Assembly: GCA_043783155.1 (NCBI GenBank)
Contig: JAYVZS010000053.1
Location: forward strand, 1-34,844
Origin: JAPLDA01 sp043783155
GTDB taxonomy: Bacteria; Bacteroidota; Bacteroidia; AKYH767-A; 2013-40CM-41-45
Length of the DNA stretch: 34,844 nt
Reading direction: 5' to 3'
Part shown: one piece after another, positions 8,011 through 16,093 of the stretch
Numbering within the stretch: the first letter of the stretch is position 1
Layout: the number at the start of each line of letters is the position of its first letter
Notes under the pieces: generated by a model
What the model saw: only the letters and a program-made list of their open reading frames with translations
Told to the model about the DNA's origin: nothing
Database searches by the model: none
Made by a program: the position numbers and the translations under genes

Positions 8011-10413
8011 TTTTCGCGTAAACGAATACACGATAAAACCAAGAATAATCAAAGTAGCGAGAATAGAACCAGCAATGGATGCCGTTTGTGTCTTGTAATA
8101 ATATTCCGGTTCAAACTTAAACTCCACTTTGTGTTTTCCGGAAGGAAGAATCATTCCCCTTAAAACATAATTGACCCGGAAGTAAGATGATTTAGCACCA
8201 TCTACATAGGCGTTCCATCCATCCAAATAATATATTTCGGAGAATACCGCCAATTGCTTTGACGTTGAATTGCTTTCGTACAACAATGCATTCGGAGCGT
8301 ACGATGTGAGTTTTATCGAAGCTGTTGTATCAACGGTTATATTAAAACCGCTGAGATCTTTTTCGAATCGTTTGTCGATGACGACTGTTTGAGCGGGGTC
8401 AAAATTAGTAAGCGCGCTCATCTCAGAATCAGCATTCGGCACCCATTTAATTTCTTTTACAAACCACGCATTGCCCATGGCTCCCGGATTCCGCTGTGCC
8501 ATTGGTTCCTGGGCATCTTTCGGCTTCACAATAAAATATTTTGCATTTAGCATATTCACGACGTTCATGTTGTTTTTACTCAGCTGACCTTCGATCAGTT
8601 CCTGGTAACGTTTTAGTTTCGCGCCATGATAACCGCCGAGCGACTTATGAAAATAAGATGTACTTGCATCACTGAACGGATTTACCGTTACGTTGAAAAC
8701 TCTGAAATCAGGATCCGGATCCTGTAAAATCTGCAAGTCAGCATTGGTTGGTTCAAACGGTTTCTCCGACTTATTCTTTGAAACGAAGTTATCGTAGTTC
8801 ATGTATTTTCTATCCGTCGACCACATATCAACCAATACTAAAACAATCAGGATATAAAAAAGATATTGGAGCTTTATTTTCTTCTTCAGAAAAAACCAAA
8901 GCGAAGCAAAGGCAAGGGAAATATAAAGCAGCGACATGAATGCACTCATGCGCAACATGCTCTCCCTGTCAGCGTGTAACGCATCCACCGGCCAGCCGAT
9001 TTGTTTGATTTGTTCGTCTGATTTACTTGCAAAATCTCCCATGAGTCCGGGAACAAGAAAAAGCAACAGGCAAATTCCGCCGGTGATGTAGAACGCATAT
9101 TTTAATTTCTTAAACATCTCGCCGGTATCTTTCACAGCGTCTGTTACCTTCTTGACAGCGAGAATAGCGAGAAGTGGAATAGCGAATGTTGCAATCGTAA
9201 TGATCGTAGTCACCGTTCTGAATTTATTATATCCCGGAACGTGGTAAAAGAAAAACTGAGTCAGATCAAAGAAATTTTTTCCCCATGAAAGCATGATGGA
9301 GAGAACTGTTGCGATGAGAAGCCACCATTTCAAATCACCCTTCACGACAAATAATCCGAGTACAAAAAGAAAAATAGCAATGGCACCAATGTAATCCGGA
9401 CCGGCGGCGACCGGCATATCTCCCCAATAGGTAGGAGCATTTTTTACAATTTGACTTGCCTGTCCCGGTGGAATTCCTTTTGCTACAAAAGCATCGTACG
9501 TTGCTGAACCTTTGCCCAAGTCACCGCTTTGCCCGCCACCGCGCGCATCAGGAATTAACAAGGTAAAAGTCTCACTAACTCCGTAACTATAATCGGTTGC
9601 ATAATCAATATCCAGTCCGGTCGATTCTTTTTTTCCTGACAATTCTGATTGTCCGCGCGTGGTACTTTTTCCATATTCATACGTTGACCATAAGTTTGTA
9701 AGATTGGGAAGCAACGCTAAAAAAGCTGCAACAGCGAGTACGGCGCATGCTTTCATAAATGGTACAAAGGTTTTATTCCGGAATGCCGTGATCAGTTCAA
9801 TGAGCATAAGAATTCCAATAATAAATACGAGGTAATACGTGATTTGAAAGTGGTTGGAATAAATTTCCATCCACAAGCCAACGAGTGTAAGCACAAATCC
9901 TGAGAGCAAACCACCTTTCAATGTTCTGATAACACCTGCCAGAACTAAAGGCATGAAGCCGATTGCCATTACCTTTGTTACGTGACCGACTTTAATAAAG
10001 ATAATTGTATACGAACAAAACGCATACATGATAGCACCTGCGATGGCCAGCCGGTAGTCAACTTTAAGTACGATTAAAAGAATATAAAAACCAATGAGGT
10101 TGATCAAAAGAAGAAAGATAGGTGCGGCAAAAATCATCCGTAAGAATGAAAAGAACTGCACCATAAAGTTTTCTTTGCTGAAAGTCATAATCTGGTAAGT
10201 AGGCATTCCTGAAAACATGGAACCGGTCCACAAGGGATCTACTCCGGTTTTTTGATGGAAGTCAGTTACCTCTTTCGCCTGGCCGCTTGAATTTGCCATG
10301 TCATACATTTCTACGCGCTTGCCACTTAAAGCCGGAGCGAAATAGACGCAGCCAATTACAATAAAAATTCCGATCGCGATGATGTGAGGTAAAAACCGTT
10401 TATACTTTTCCAT
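7990..10413 (-). CDS. YfhO family membrane protein (GT-C-like)
   Basis: This 807-residue integral membrane protein has an N-terminal transmembrane helix, then an extracytoplasmic loop with GKRVEMYDMANSSGQ and DPLWTGSMFSGMPTYQ, about a dozen further hydrophobic segments, a soluble region (about 560-770) and a final C-terminal helix before the stop. This layout and length match the YfhO family, whose members are related to GT-C glycosyltransferases and, in Firmicutes, are linked to glycosylation of cell-envelope polymers using lipid-linked sugars. The gene is convergent with the GT2 gene (21-base overlap). The ATG at 10413 is clear. The exact substrate in Bacteroidota is not known. Confidence 0.85.
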   Translation of the reverse strand: MEKYKRFLPHIIAIGIFIVIGCVYFAPALSGKRVEMYDMANSSGQAKEVTDFHQKTGVDPLWTGSMFSGMPTYQIMTFSKENFMVQFFSFLRMIFAAPIFLLLINLIGFYILLIVLKVDYRLAIAGAIMYAFCSYTIIFIKVGHVTKVMAIGFMPLVLAGVIRTLKGGLLSGFVLTLVGLWMEIYSNHFQITYYLVFIIGILMLIELITAFRNKTFVPFMKACAVLAVAAFLALLPNLTNLWSTYEYGKSTTRGQSELSGKKESTGLDIDYATDYSYGVSETFTLLIPDARGGGQSGDLGKGSATYDAFVAKGIPPGQASQIVKNAPTYWGDMPVAAGPDYIGAIAIFLFVLGLFVVKGDLKWWLLIATVLSIMLSWGKNFFDLTQFFFYHVPGYNKFRTVTTIITIATFAIPLLAILAVKKVTDAVKDTGEMFKKLKYAFYITGGICLLLFLVPGLMGDFASKSDEQIKQIGWPVDALHADRESMLRMSAFMSLLYISLAFASLWFFLKKKIKLQYLFYILIVLVLVDMWSTDRKYMNYDNFVSKNKSEKPFEPTNADLQILQDPDPDFRVFNVTVNPFSDASTSYFHKSLGGYHGAKLKRYQELIEGQLSKNNMNVVNMLNAKYFIVKPKDAQEPMAQRNPGAMGNAWFVKEIKWVPNADSEMSALTNFDPAQTVVIDKRFEKDLSGFNITVDTTASIKLTSYAPNALLYESNSTSKQLAVFSEIYYLDGWNAYVDGAKSSYFRVNYVLRGMILPSGKHKVEFKFEPEYYYKTQTASIAGSILATLIILGFIVYSFTRKSNTPVA

Positions 10414-10553
10414 AGAGCGTTTTATAAATATTATGCAATCTTAAAAAATTATATTGTTAGTACGGGAGTTTTCGAAATAAAAAATCATGAATTATCTGCA
10501 GACGTTTTTTTTGTCGCTTTGAATATGCAGCTAATTCCTGTTTCTTTTCTTGA

Positions 10554-10584
10554 CCTCACCCCAACCCCTCTCCGAAGGGAGAAG
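10554..10584. repeat. Short interspersed hairpin sequence (CCTCACCCCAACCCC type)
   Basis: The string CCTCACCCCAACCCCTCTCC followed by GAAGGGAGAAG forms a small hairpin (CTCTCC/GGGAGA). It is GC-rich against its A+T-rich surroundings and resembles an interspersed element I recall from many bacterial genomes. The rest of 10414-10644 shows no gene. Confidence 0.55.
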
Positions 10585-10644
10585 TTCTTGTGATTGATAT
10601 TCTCAGATGTTTTCGCGATAAATATCTTTTCAAAGACAACGTGA

Positions 10645-10881
10645 TTATTTTATTTCTTCGTAATCCACATATTCTCCATCATCGGAACCGGAAGATTTTT
10701 TTGTATCAATTTTCTCAATGTAAATTTTTCCTTCACGCTTTCTTCTCCGCTCCTCTTCTTCTTTTTTCTGAAGATCTTTCTGATGCTTTTGCATTGCTGA
10801 ATAAAAAGAACCGAACATCATTCTTCGGAATACTCCGAAGAGAATGAACACGATGATGAGTATGACGAAGAATTCCTGCAC
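10645..10881 (-). CDS. DUF4834 family small membrane protein
   Basis: A 78-residue protein with one N-terminal membrane helix (EFFVILIIVFILFGVF), followed by a basic/acidic, probably coiled-coil stretch rich in Lys, Glu and Arg (QKHQKDLQKKEEEERRRKREG) and an acidic C-terminus with YVDYEEI. This organisation matches the DUF4834 family of Bacteroidota, whose function is unknown. The start appears to be GTG at 10879-10881. It may sit in the inner membrane with its charged tail in the cytoplasm. It lies in the same orientation as YfhO, about 230 bases upstream of it. Confidence 0.72.
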   Translation of the reverse strand: MQEFFVILIIVFILFGVFRRMMFGSFYSAMQKHQKDLQKKEEEERRRKREGKIYIEKIDTKKSSGSDDGEYVDYEEIK

Positions 10882-10886
10882 GTTTT

Positions 10887-10924
10887 ATTGAAGATTGAAA
10901 ATTGAATATTGAATATTGAATATT
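10887..10924. repeat. Heptamer array, word ATTGAAT
   Basis: Five consecutive 7-base units (ATTGAAG and ATTGAAA, then three identical ATTGAAT) plus a partial unit. It lies six bases upstream of the DUF4834 start. Confidence 0.92.
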
Positions 10925-10949
10925 AGCGGCTATTCGTTTGAGACGTTTT

Positions 10950-10983
10950 TTGAAGTAATAAGGAAGAATGAATAAGTAATAAT
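10950..10983. repeat. Heptamer array, left inverted arm of the first four-helix-bundle gene
   Basis: Four 7-base units from 10955 to 10982 (for example GTAATAA and TGAATAA). The array ends directly next to the TAG stop of the four-helix-bundle gene. It is an imperfect reverse complement of 11378-11413, with 17 identical bases at the gene-proximal end. A 25-base near-identical copy occurs at 34542, after xerD. Confidence 0.88.
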
Positions 10984-11334
10984 CTATTGACTTGTTTTCT
11001 TTCTTGTGGAAGCTAATATCCTGGTAAGTTCATCTGCTTCTTTTAATAATTGTTCAATAAGTTTTTTATTAATTAATTGTTCATCCATAATAAACTCAAT
11101 CCAGAAATAACTTTCATCACATTCTTCGAGAACAATACTAATCTTCGCATGAAAACTCTTTCTCGATTGAGCAACAAAAGCCGCTCTGTAATTGGCAGCA
11201 ACAGATGTAGAGGATCTAATTAACTGTCCCGACAAGTGTCTTCCTATTACATTTTTTGGTAATGCCATTGCAAGCTTTACACAACGATGAGCAAATCGTT
11301 TTGTCCTGATTTTTAAATCAAATTCTTTTTCCAT
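10984..11334 (-). CDS. Four-helix bundle protein (23S rRNA intervening-sequence protein / Avd-like family)
   Basis: This 116-residue, all-alpha protein has the family hallmarks: FAHRCVKLAMALPKN in helix 1, LIRSSTSVAANYRAA in helix 2, SFHAKISIVLEECDESYFWIEFI in helix 3 and a final helix with Leu-rich register ending ARKK. Homologues are encoded in 23S rRNA intervening sequences (S23/IVP) and are related to Avd, the accessory protein of diversity-generating retroelements. A basic nucleic-acid-binding role is inferred from the family. Here there is no rRNA and no reverse transcriptase nearby. The gene is bounded by complementary heptamer arrays (10950-10983 and 11378-11413), so its transcript could form a loop closed by an A/T-rich stem. 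A related, frameshifted gene is at 18708-19075. Confidence 0.85.
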   Translation of the reverse strand: MEKEFDLKIRTKRFAHRCVKLAMALPKNVIGRHLSGQLIRSSTSVAANYRAAFVAQSRKSFHAKISIVLEECDESYFWIEFIMDEQLINKKLIEQLLKEADELTRILASTRKKTSQ

Positions 11335-11377
11335 ATCTAAAAGTTTTAAAATTGTAAAAAAATAATTTACTACTCAA

Positions 11378-11469
11378 ATTATTACTTATTCATTATTCCT
11401 TTTTTAACTTCAATATTCATTTTTTATTCCTGATTCATTATTCCTTATTACTTCCTTCTTCCTTCTTAC
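11378..11469. repeat. Long degenerate heptamer array between the four-helix gene and carB
   Basis: Read from 11379, thirteen consecutive 7-base units can be laid out, mostly of the type TTATTCA, TCCTTAT or TTCTTCC. The proximal part (11378-11413) is the reverse complement of the array at 10950-10983. The distal end runs into the stop codon of carB (11466-11468), so the array and the coding sequence overlap by a few bases. Confidence 0.85.
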
Positions 11470-14282
11470 CTGCTTAGGTACAGGTTTCTTTCCGAATAAA
11501 CTTTCTGGAAAAACTCATCCTCCAAATCGTCAATAAAATAAATCGCTTCGCCGGTTGATTTCATTTCGGGTCCCAACTCTTTATTTACGTCAAGAAATTT
11601 ATCGAATGAAAACACTGGGACCTTGATCGCGTAACCGCCTTTCTTCGGGTTGAATTTAAAATCTTTCACTTTGTTAACTCCGAGCATAACGCGTGTAGCA
11701 TAATTTACATACGGCTCATCGTACGCTTTGGCAATAAAAGGAACTGTGCGTGAGGCACGAGGATTGGCTTCAATCACATACACCTTTTCTTCCTTGATCG
11801 CAAACTGAATGTTGATGAGTCCTTTAACCTGCATGGCAAGAGCAATCTTTTTGGTGATATCTTCCATCTGCTTAATCACGTTGTCACTCAGGTCAAACGG
11901 TGGAAGAACGGCATTGCTGTCGCCGCTGTGAATACCGGCAGGTTCGATGTGTTCCATGATGCCAATGATGTAAACATCTTCACCGTCACAAATCGCGTCT
12001 GCCTCCGCTTCGATCGCTTTCTCAAGAAAATGATCGAGCAGAATCTGATTATCAGGAATATCGCGGAGAATATTGACAACATGCGATTCAAGCTCTTGCT
12101 CGTTGATGACGATCTTCATGCCTTGACCGCCCAGCACATACGAAGGCCTTACCAGCAATGGAAATCCAAGTTCACGCGAAAGTTCGACCGATTGATTCGC
12201 ATTTTCTATGACGCCAAATTTCGGATATGGAATGCCAAGATCTCTTAGCAGCGTTGAAAATCTTCCGCGGTCTTCGGCAAGATCCAATGAATCGAAACTG
12301 GTTCCGATAATTTTTATTCCGTGCTTGCTGAGTTTGTCGGCAAGTTTCAAAGCTGTTTGTCCTCCCAACTGAACAATAACACCTTCCGGTTTTTCATGTT
12401 CAATGATTTCGATGAGGTGTTCCCAAAATACCGGCTCGAAATAAAGTTTATCAGCAATGTCAAAATCAGTGGAAACAGTTTCGGGATTGCAATTCACCAT
12501 AATGGTTTCATACCCGCATTCTTTTGCCGCCAGAACTCCGTGAACACAACTGTAATCGAATTCAATTCCCTGGCCGATGCGATTCGGACCAGAACCAAGA
12601 ATCACAACTTTCTTTTTATCGGTTGGAATACTTTCGTTCTCTTCATCAAAAGTTGAGTAGTAATAAGGAGTCTTCGCTTCAAACTCGGCGGCACATGTAT
12701 CCACGAGTTTATACACTCGTTTTATACTCAGCTCTTTTCTCTTCTTGTAGACCTGGCTTTCCAAACAACGCAACAGGTGAGCAACTTGTCTGTCGGCATA
12801 TCCTTTTTTCTTTGCTTCAATCAGTAAATCGCGCGGAATATTTTCAACCGAATATTTTTCAATTTCTTTTTCAAGGACAATCAACTCTTCTATCTGCTGA
12901 AGAAACCACGTATCGATTTTTGTCAGCTTCTGAATGGTTGAAAATGGTATTCCGATTTTAAACGCATCATACACATGAAATAAACGATTCCACCGCGGAC
13001 GTTCGAGTGAATCTAAAATTTCTTCCTGGTCCTGCATCTCGCGACCGTCGGCACCTAATCCATTACGTTTAATCTCCAGCGACTGACATGCTTTTTGCAA
13101 TGCTTCCTGGAAACTTCTGCCGATGCCCATCGCTTCACCAACCGATTTCATTTGCAAACCGAGGTGACGGTCGCTTCCTTTGAACTTATCAAAATTCCAG
13201 CGCGGAACTTTTACAATTACGTAATCAAGTGTAGGTTCAAAAAATGCTGACGTGGATTTTGTAATCTGGTTATTCAACTCATCAAGATTGTAACCGATGG
13301 CAAGTTTGGCAGCAATCTTCGCAATCGGATAACCGGTCGCTTTGCTCGCCAATGCTGATGAACGTGATACACGGGGATTGATTTCAATCACGATGATTTC
13401 AGTTTCATTTTCCGGATTCACGGCAAACTGAATGTTGCATCCGCCTGCGAAATTACCAATGCCATTCATACACTTGATAGCAAGATCACGCATACGCTGA
13501 TACGTTGTATCGCTCAACGTCATCGCCGGAGCAACTGTAATAGAATCGCCGGTATGAATTCCCATCGGGTCAAAATTCTCGATGGAACAAATGATGATAA
13601 CATTGCTGTTGCTATCCCGTAACAATTCAAGTTCAAATTCTTTCCAGCCCCTGATGCTTTGTTCAATCAACACTTCATGAGTCGGAGAAGCATGCAATCC
13701 GCGATTGAGAAAAGCATCGAACTCTTCTTTCGTGTGAACAAATCCCCCGCCCGTACCGCCCAAGGTAAATGAGGGACGAATTACCAATGGGAAACCGATT
13801 TCCTGGGCGATCTCTTTTCCTTCGAGATACGAAGTTGCCGTTCTGCCTTTGCATACATTCGCGCCGAGTTCTATCATCCGCAAACGAAATTTTTCTCTAT
13901 CCTCTGTCGTATGGATGGCATCAATGTCGACACCGATTATTCTCACACCATACTTTTCCCACACACCCGACTTCTGACAATCAATGCACAGGTTCAAAGC
14001 AGTTTGTCCGCCCATCGTTGGAAGCACGGCATCTATCTTATGTTTTTGTAGAATTTCGATGATCGATTTTTTAGTAAGCGGCATGAGATAAATATTATCA
14101 GCCGTTACTTTATCAGTCATGATGGTTGCGGGATTGGAGTTGATGAGTGTTACTTCAATTCCTTCTTCTTTCAACGAACGAGACGCCTGTGAACCTGAAT
14201 AATCAAATTCGCACGCTTGCCCGATGATGATGGGACCGCTACCGATGATGAGGACTGATTTAAGGGAGTTATCGCGAGGCAT
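11466..14282 (-). CDS. carB: Carbamoyl-phosphate synthase large subunit, lacking the C-terminal allosteric domain
   Basis: CarB makes carbamoyl phosphate from ammonia (from CarA), bicarbonate and two ATP for arginine and pyrimidine synthesis. Both halves are present. The N-terminal carboxyphosphate half begins VLIIGSGPIIIGQACEFDYS and contains GGTGGGF and INPRVSRSSALASKATGYP. The second half begins KKVVILGSGPNRIGQGIEFD (about residue 558) and contains VIEANPRASRTVPF. The protein stops at 938 residues, shortly after LGPEMKSTGEA. E. coli CarB continues for about 135 more residues as the MGS-like allosteric domain. No remnant of that domain is visible downstream; instead a heptamer array begins at the stop codon. 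From memory, shorter CarB proteins of this type are common in Bacteroidota. carA is not in the window. Confidence 0.95.
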   Translation of the reverse strand: MPRDNSLKSVLIIGSGPIIIGQACEFDYSGSQASRSLKEEGIEVTLINSNPATIMTDKVTADNIYLMPLTKKSIIEILQKHKIDAVLPTMGGQTALNLCIDCQKSGVWEKYGVRIIGVDIDAIHTTEDREKFRLRMIELGANVCKGRTATSYLEGKEIAQEIGFPLVIRPSFTLGGTGGGFVHTKEEFDAFLNRGLHASPTHEVLIEQSIRGWKEFELELLRDSNSNVIIICSIENFDPMGIHTGDSITVAPAMTLSDTTYQRMRDLAIKCMNGIGNFAGGCNIQFAVNPENETEIIVIEINPRVSRSSALASKATGYPIAKIAAKLAIGYNLDELNNQITKSTSAFFEPTLDYVIVKVPRWNFDKFKGSDRHLGLQMKSVGEAMGIGRSFQEALQKACQSLEIKRNGLGADGREMQDQEEILDSLERPRWNRLFHVYDAFKIGIPFSTIQKLTKIDTWFLQQIEELIVLEKEIEKYSVENIPRDLLIEAKKKGYADRQVAHLLRCLESQVYKKRKELSIKRVYKLVDTCAAEFEAKTPYYYSTFDEENESIPTDKKKVVILGSGPNRIGQGIEFDYSCVHGVLAAKECGYETIMVNCNPETVSTDFDIADKLYFEPVFWEHLIEIIEHEKPEGVIVQLGGQTALKLADKLSKHGIKIIGTSFDSLDLAEDRGRFSTLLRDLGIPYPKFGVIENANQSVELSRELGFPLLVRPSYVLGGQGMKIVINEQELESHVVNILRDIPDNQILLDHFLEKAIEAEADAICDGEDVYIIGIMEHIEPAGIHSGDSNAVLPPFDLSDNVIKQMEDITKKIALAMQVKGLINIQFAIKEEKVYVIEANPRASRTVPFIAKAYDEPYVNYATRVMLGVNKVKDFKFNPKKGGYAIKVPVFSFDKFLDVNKELGPEMKSTGEAIYFIDDLEDEFFQKVYSERNLYLSR

Positions 14283-14322
14283 TTCCGGTGGTTTATAAAC
14301 AGTTGATAAGTTAGATTTAGCA

Positions 14323-14399
14323 AGTAGACAATAGACAATTATTCAGTAGACAAAATAAGACCGGATTGTGAACTTTTAATTGTCTATTGCCTGCTTATT
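14323..14399. repeat. Inverted heptamer pair (AGTAGAC/AATAGAC with ATTGTCT/ATTGCCT)
   Basis: Heptamers AGTAGAC and AATAGAC at 14323-14336 are matched by complementary units at 14379-14399. A perfect 12-base inverted repeat lies within (14329-14340 with 14378-14389), separated by 37 bases without a gene. It sits just upstream of carB and could be a structured leader or part of an element. Confidence 0.85.
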
Positions 14400-14431
14400 T
14401 TCTGATGGCGAAGATAAGATTTTTAAGATTT

Positions 14432-14501
14432 CGAATTGCGGATTTAAGATTGCGGATTAGAAGTTTCCGAAATTTTAAATCCGGAATCCAAAATTGCTGA
14501 T
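14432..14501. repeat. Heptamer array, CGGATTT / CCGGAAT words
   Basis: Ten 7-base units in unbroken phase. The left half uses CGGATTT and CGGATTA, the right half their complements (TTTAAAT, CCGGAAT). TTGCGGATTTAAGA at 14436-14449 pairs with 14473-14486 with two mismatches. The array occupies most of the space before the hydrolase gene. Confidence 0.85.
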
Positions 14502-14539
14502 TTCTTCTGTTTTATTATCCCTTGATTACCTTTGTCGGG

Positions 14540-15358
14540 ATGGGAAATTTTATTTCACACAAAGGTTTTCATTGGGAATACGAATTTTTCGGCAGCGGGG
14601 AAGAAAACCTGCTCGCTTTTCATGGCTTTGGGAATCATGCCTCCGACTTTAAAGTGTTTGAATCATCGCTTGGAAAAAAGTACAAAATAATCTCCTTCAA
14701 TTTGCCTTATCATGGCAACAGTACCATTGATGAAAACACAGCTGATACATCCATCTCAAAATCTGAACTGAAAGAATTATTTCAACTATTTTTACATCAG
14801 CACCAAATCACAAAATTTTCGCTGATGGGTTATAGTTTAGGGGGGAAAATCGTGTTACAGCTGATTGAACTTTTTCCTGACCAAATCAACACCGTTTTTC
14901 TTTTTGCTCCTGATGGAATTCGGAATGCCTGGTCAAATGGTTTTGTAACGAGAAATAAAATTGGCAAAGGAATTTACCAGCGAATCATCAACGATCCGTC
15001 GCGCTTTCTAAGGTTTGTGACAATGCTTAAAGGAATGAATTTAATTCATGAAAAGCTTTCCGACTTCCTGCACAACTCTCTTAACACACGTGAAAAAAGG
15101 CAACAGGTGTGGGATGTGTGGATGTGTTTCCGCGACATCATTCCAGATATCCAGAACATTCAAAACATCATCAATCAACACAACATTTCAATTCACCTTT
15201 ACTTCGGAAAATACGACCGCATCATTCCGCCATCCATCGGAGAATCATTCGTAAGTAGATTGAAAAATAAAACCGGTTTGCATGTGATAGAAATGGGACA
15301 TGTAATGGTGAGAGAAAAGATGAATGAGTTTTTGAAGTCGACGGTTGGCAATGAATAG
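14540..15358 (+). CDS. Alpha/beta hydrolase
   Basis: The ATG at 14540 is preferred to the TTG at 14522 because it gives the usual short N-terminus; the product is 272 residues. The alpha/beta-hydrolase core is clear: oxyanion strand LLAFHGFGNHASDF (about 24-37), nucleophile elbow GYSLGG with Ser99, acid in YFGKYDRIIPP (Asp226) and catalytic histidine in EMGHVMV (His254). A cap region with basic and aromatic residues lies between. It resembles small cytoplasmic esterases or MenH-type enzymes, but the substrate cannot be assigned. It is transcribed away from carB. A heptamer array follows its stop. Confidence 0.82.
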   Translation: MGNFISHKGFHWEYEFFGSGEENLLAFHGFGNHASDFKVFESSLGKKYKIISFNLPYHGNSTIDENTADTSISKSELKELFQLFLHQHQITKFSLMGYSLGGKIVLQLIELFPDQINTVFLFAPDGIRNAWSNGFVTRNKIGKGIYQRIINDPSRFLRFVTMLKGMNLIHEKLSDFLHNSLNTREKRQQVWDVWMCFRDIIPDIQNIQNIINQHNISIHLYFGKYDRIIPPSIGESFVSRLKNKTGLHVIEMGHVMVREKMNEFLKSTVGNE

Positions 15359-15371
15359 CCAGGATCAGGTT

Positions 15372-15427
15372 GTCAGTATTAACAATCGACTATTGACTGT
15401 TTACGATTCATAGCCGACTATTCACAA
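15372..15427. repeat. Heptamer array, degenerate word TCGACTA
   Basis: Eight consecutive 7-base units in unbroken phase (examples TCGACTA, CCGACTA, TTCACAA). Every unit has A at the fourth position and six of eight have C at the fifth. It begins 13 bases after the hydrolase stop and ends just before the small-RNA promoter. Confidence 0.85.
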
Positions 15428-15435
15428 ATATTTTC

Positions 15436-15466
15436 TTGACACCTTTCATCTTCATACTTATGTTTG
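15436..15466 (+). promoter_or_regulatory. Promoter of the putative small RNA
   Basis: TTG at 15436-15438, a 20-base spacer, then TATGTTTG at 15459-15466, a perfect match to the Bacteroidota -7 element TAnnTTTG. No reading frame follows; a hairpin terminator does, about 65 bases downstream. Confidence 0.7.
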
Positions 15467-15472
15467 AGTCAG

Positions 15473-15582
15473 GTAATACCTGCTATGAAGGTGGTACTAT
15501 AAATCAAAACACGTAACCCGACCCTTCAGGAAAAACCTTAATCACGGTCCAGGACCTACACGATTGAGGTTTTTCTCTTTTT
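15473..15582 (+). ncRNA. Putative stand-alone small RNA of about 110 nt
   Basis: The interval is bounded by a consensus promoter (15436-15466) and a terminator-like hairpin ending in a T-rich tail (15531-15579). Inside are possible small pairings: GGT/ACC at the 5' end, GAAGG with CCTTC (around 15487 and 15522), and GGTCC/GGACC nested in the terminal stem. No open frame of useful length is present. I could not match it to the SRP RNA (the conserved GGAAGG/AGCA loop is missing), tmRNA, RNase P RNA or a riboswitch known to me. Its size would suit the short 6S-like RNA of Bacteroidota (Flavo-1/6S-Flavo), but that is only a guess. The start position is inferred from the promoter. Confidence 0.5.
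15531..15579 (+). terminator. Terminator of the putative small RNA
   Basis: AAAAACCTTAATC (15531-15543) pairs with GATTGAGGTTTTT (15562-15574) with one G-T pair. An inner GGTCC/GGACC hairpin sits in the loop and a CTCTTTTT tail follows. Confidence 0.7.
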
Positions 15583-15599
15583 ATTATACACGATCCTTA

Positions 15600-15800
15600 A
15601 AAAATACAGGGTCGTCGCACCGGGACTTCTGCTAAAACAATTTCTATCATATTACCAAAGAGACGCTCGTGCGGAGCTTCTTTAGTTTTTTTAGTCCAGT
15701 AAGGACGAACTTTGGGTAAAAAATATGGAGGGAAACGTTAATTCCCGAAGGGAAGATCTTTTATTTTAAATGGGATGACAGGAAGAAAAAGCTAAACACA
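15600..15800. repeat. Gene-free stretch with degenerate internally repeated motif
   Basis: No gene is visible between the small RNA and rpmH. Two loosely similar units of about 60 bases occur, one around GTCGTCGCACCGGGACTTCT (from about 15612) and one around CGCTCGTGCGGAGCTTCTTT (from about 15664), followed by GTCCAGTAAGGACGAACTTT and a small hairpin at TTCCCGAAGGGAA (about 15743). It resembles a decayed interspersed non-coding repeat. Identity between units is modest, so this is tentative. Confidence 0.4.
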
Positions 15801-15840
15801 AATAGAACAAAGTAGAGTCACCATACCTTCTTCCCTAAAC

Positions 15841-15869
15841 AAAAAATGCCGCCTTTTTGGGCAGCATTT
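15841..15869 (-). terminator. Terminator of rpmH
   Basis: On the minus strand AAATGCTGCC (15860-15869) pairs with GGCGGCATTT (15844-15853) with one G-T pair, followed by a T run. It lies about 22 bases after the rpmH stop. Confidence 0.8.
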
Positions 15870-15891
15870 CAAAAAATATTTTCAAGAACTT

Positions 15892-16047
15892 TTATTTGTT
15901 CTTCTTTTCGTCGGATACAGTTAGTCTCTTGCGACCACGGGCTCTACGGGCTGCTAATACTCTGCGACCGTTGGCAGTAGCCATACGCTCACGAAATCCG
16001 TGCTTGTTTTTTCTTCTTCTGTTGGAGGGTTGGTAGGTCCGTTTCAT
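15892..16047 (-). CDS. rpmH: 50S ribosomal protein L34
   Basis: A 51-residue, very basic protein beginning MKRTYQPSNRRRKNKHGF and containing RMATANGRRVLAARRARGRK, which are the defining L34 motifs. The usual family length is 44-52 residues. It is a structural protein of the large ribosomal subunit. The extension VSDEKKNK after the core is typical of Bacteroidota. The start codon is certain because L34 begins MKRT. A consensus promoter lies 47 bases upstream and a terminator follows, so it is a single-gene unit. Unlike many bacteria, neither rnpA nor dnaA is adjacent. Confidence 0.97.
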   Translation of the reverse strand: MKRTYQPSNRRRKNKHGFRERMATANGRRVLAARRARGRKRLTVSDEKKNK

Positions 16048-16093
16048 TACAATGGTTCGTTAAATAGTTCAGTTCACCTTTTATTAAGGTCGG

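Noticed and set aside
11888..12961. Antisense frames inside carB on both strands
   Set aside because: They are shadows of a highly conserved gene and show no protein family features.
15473..15582. SRP RNA or tmRNA
   Set aside because: The conserved SRP loop and tmRNA tRNA-like ends are absent.
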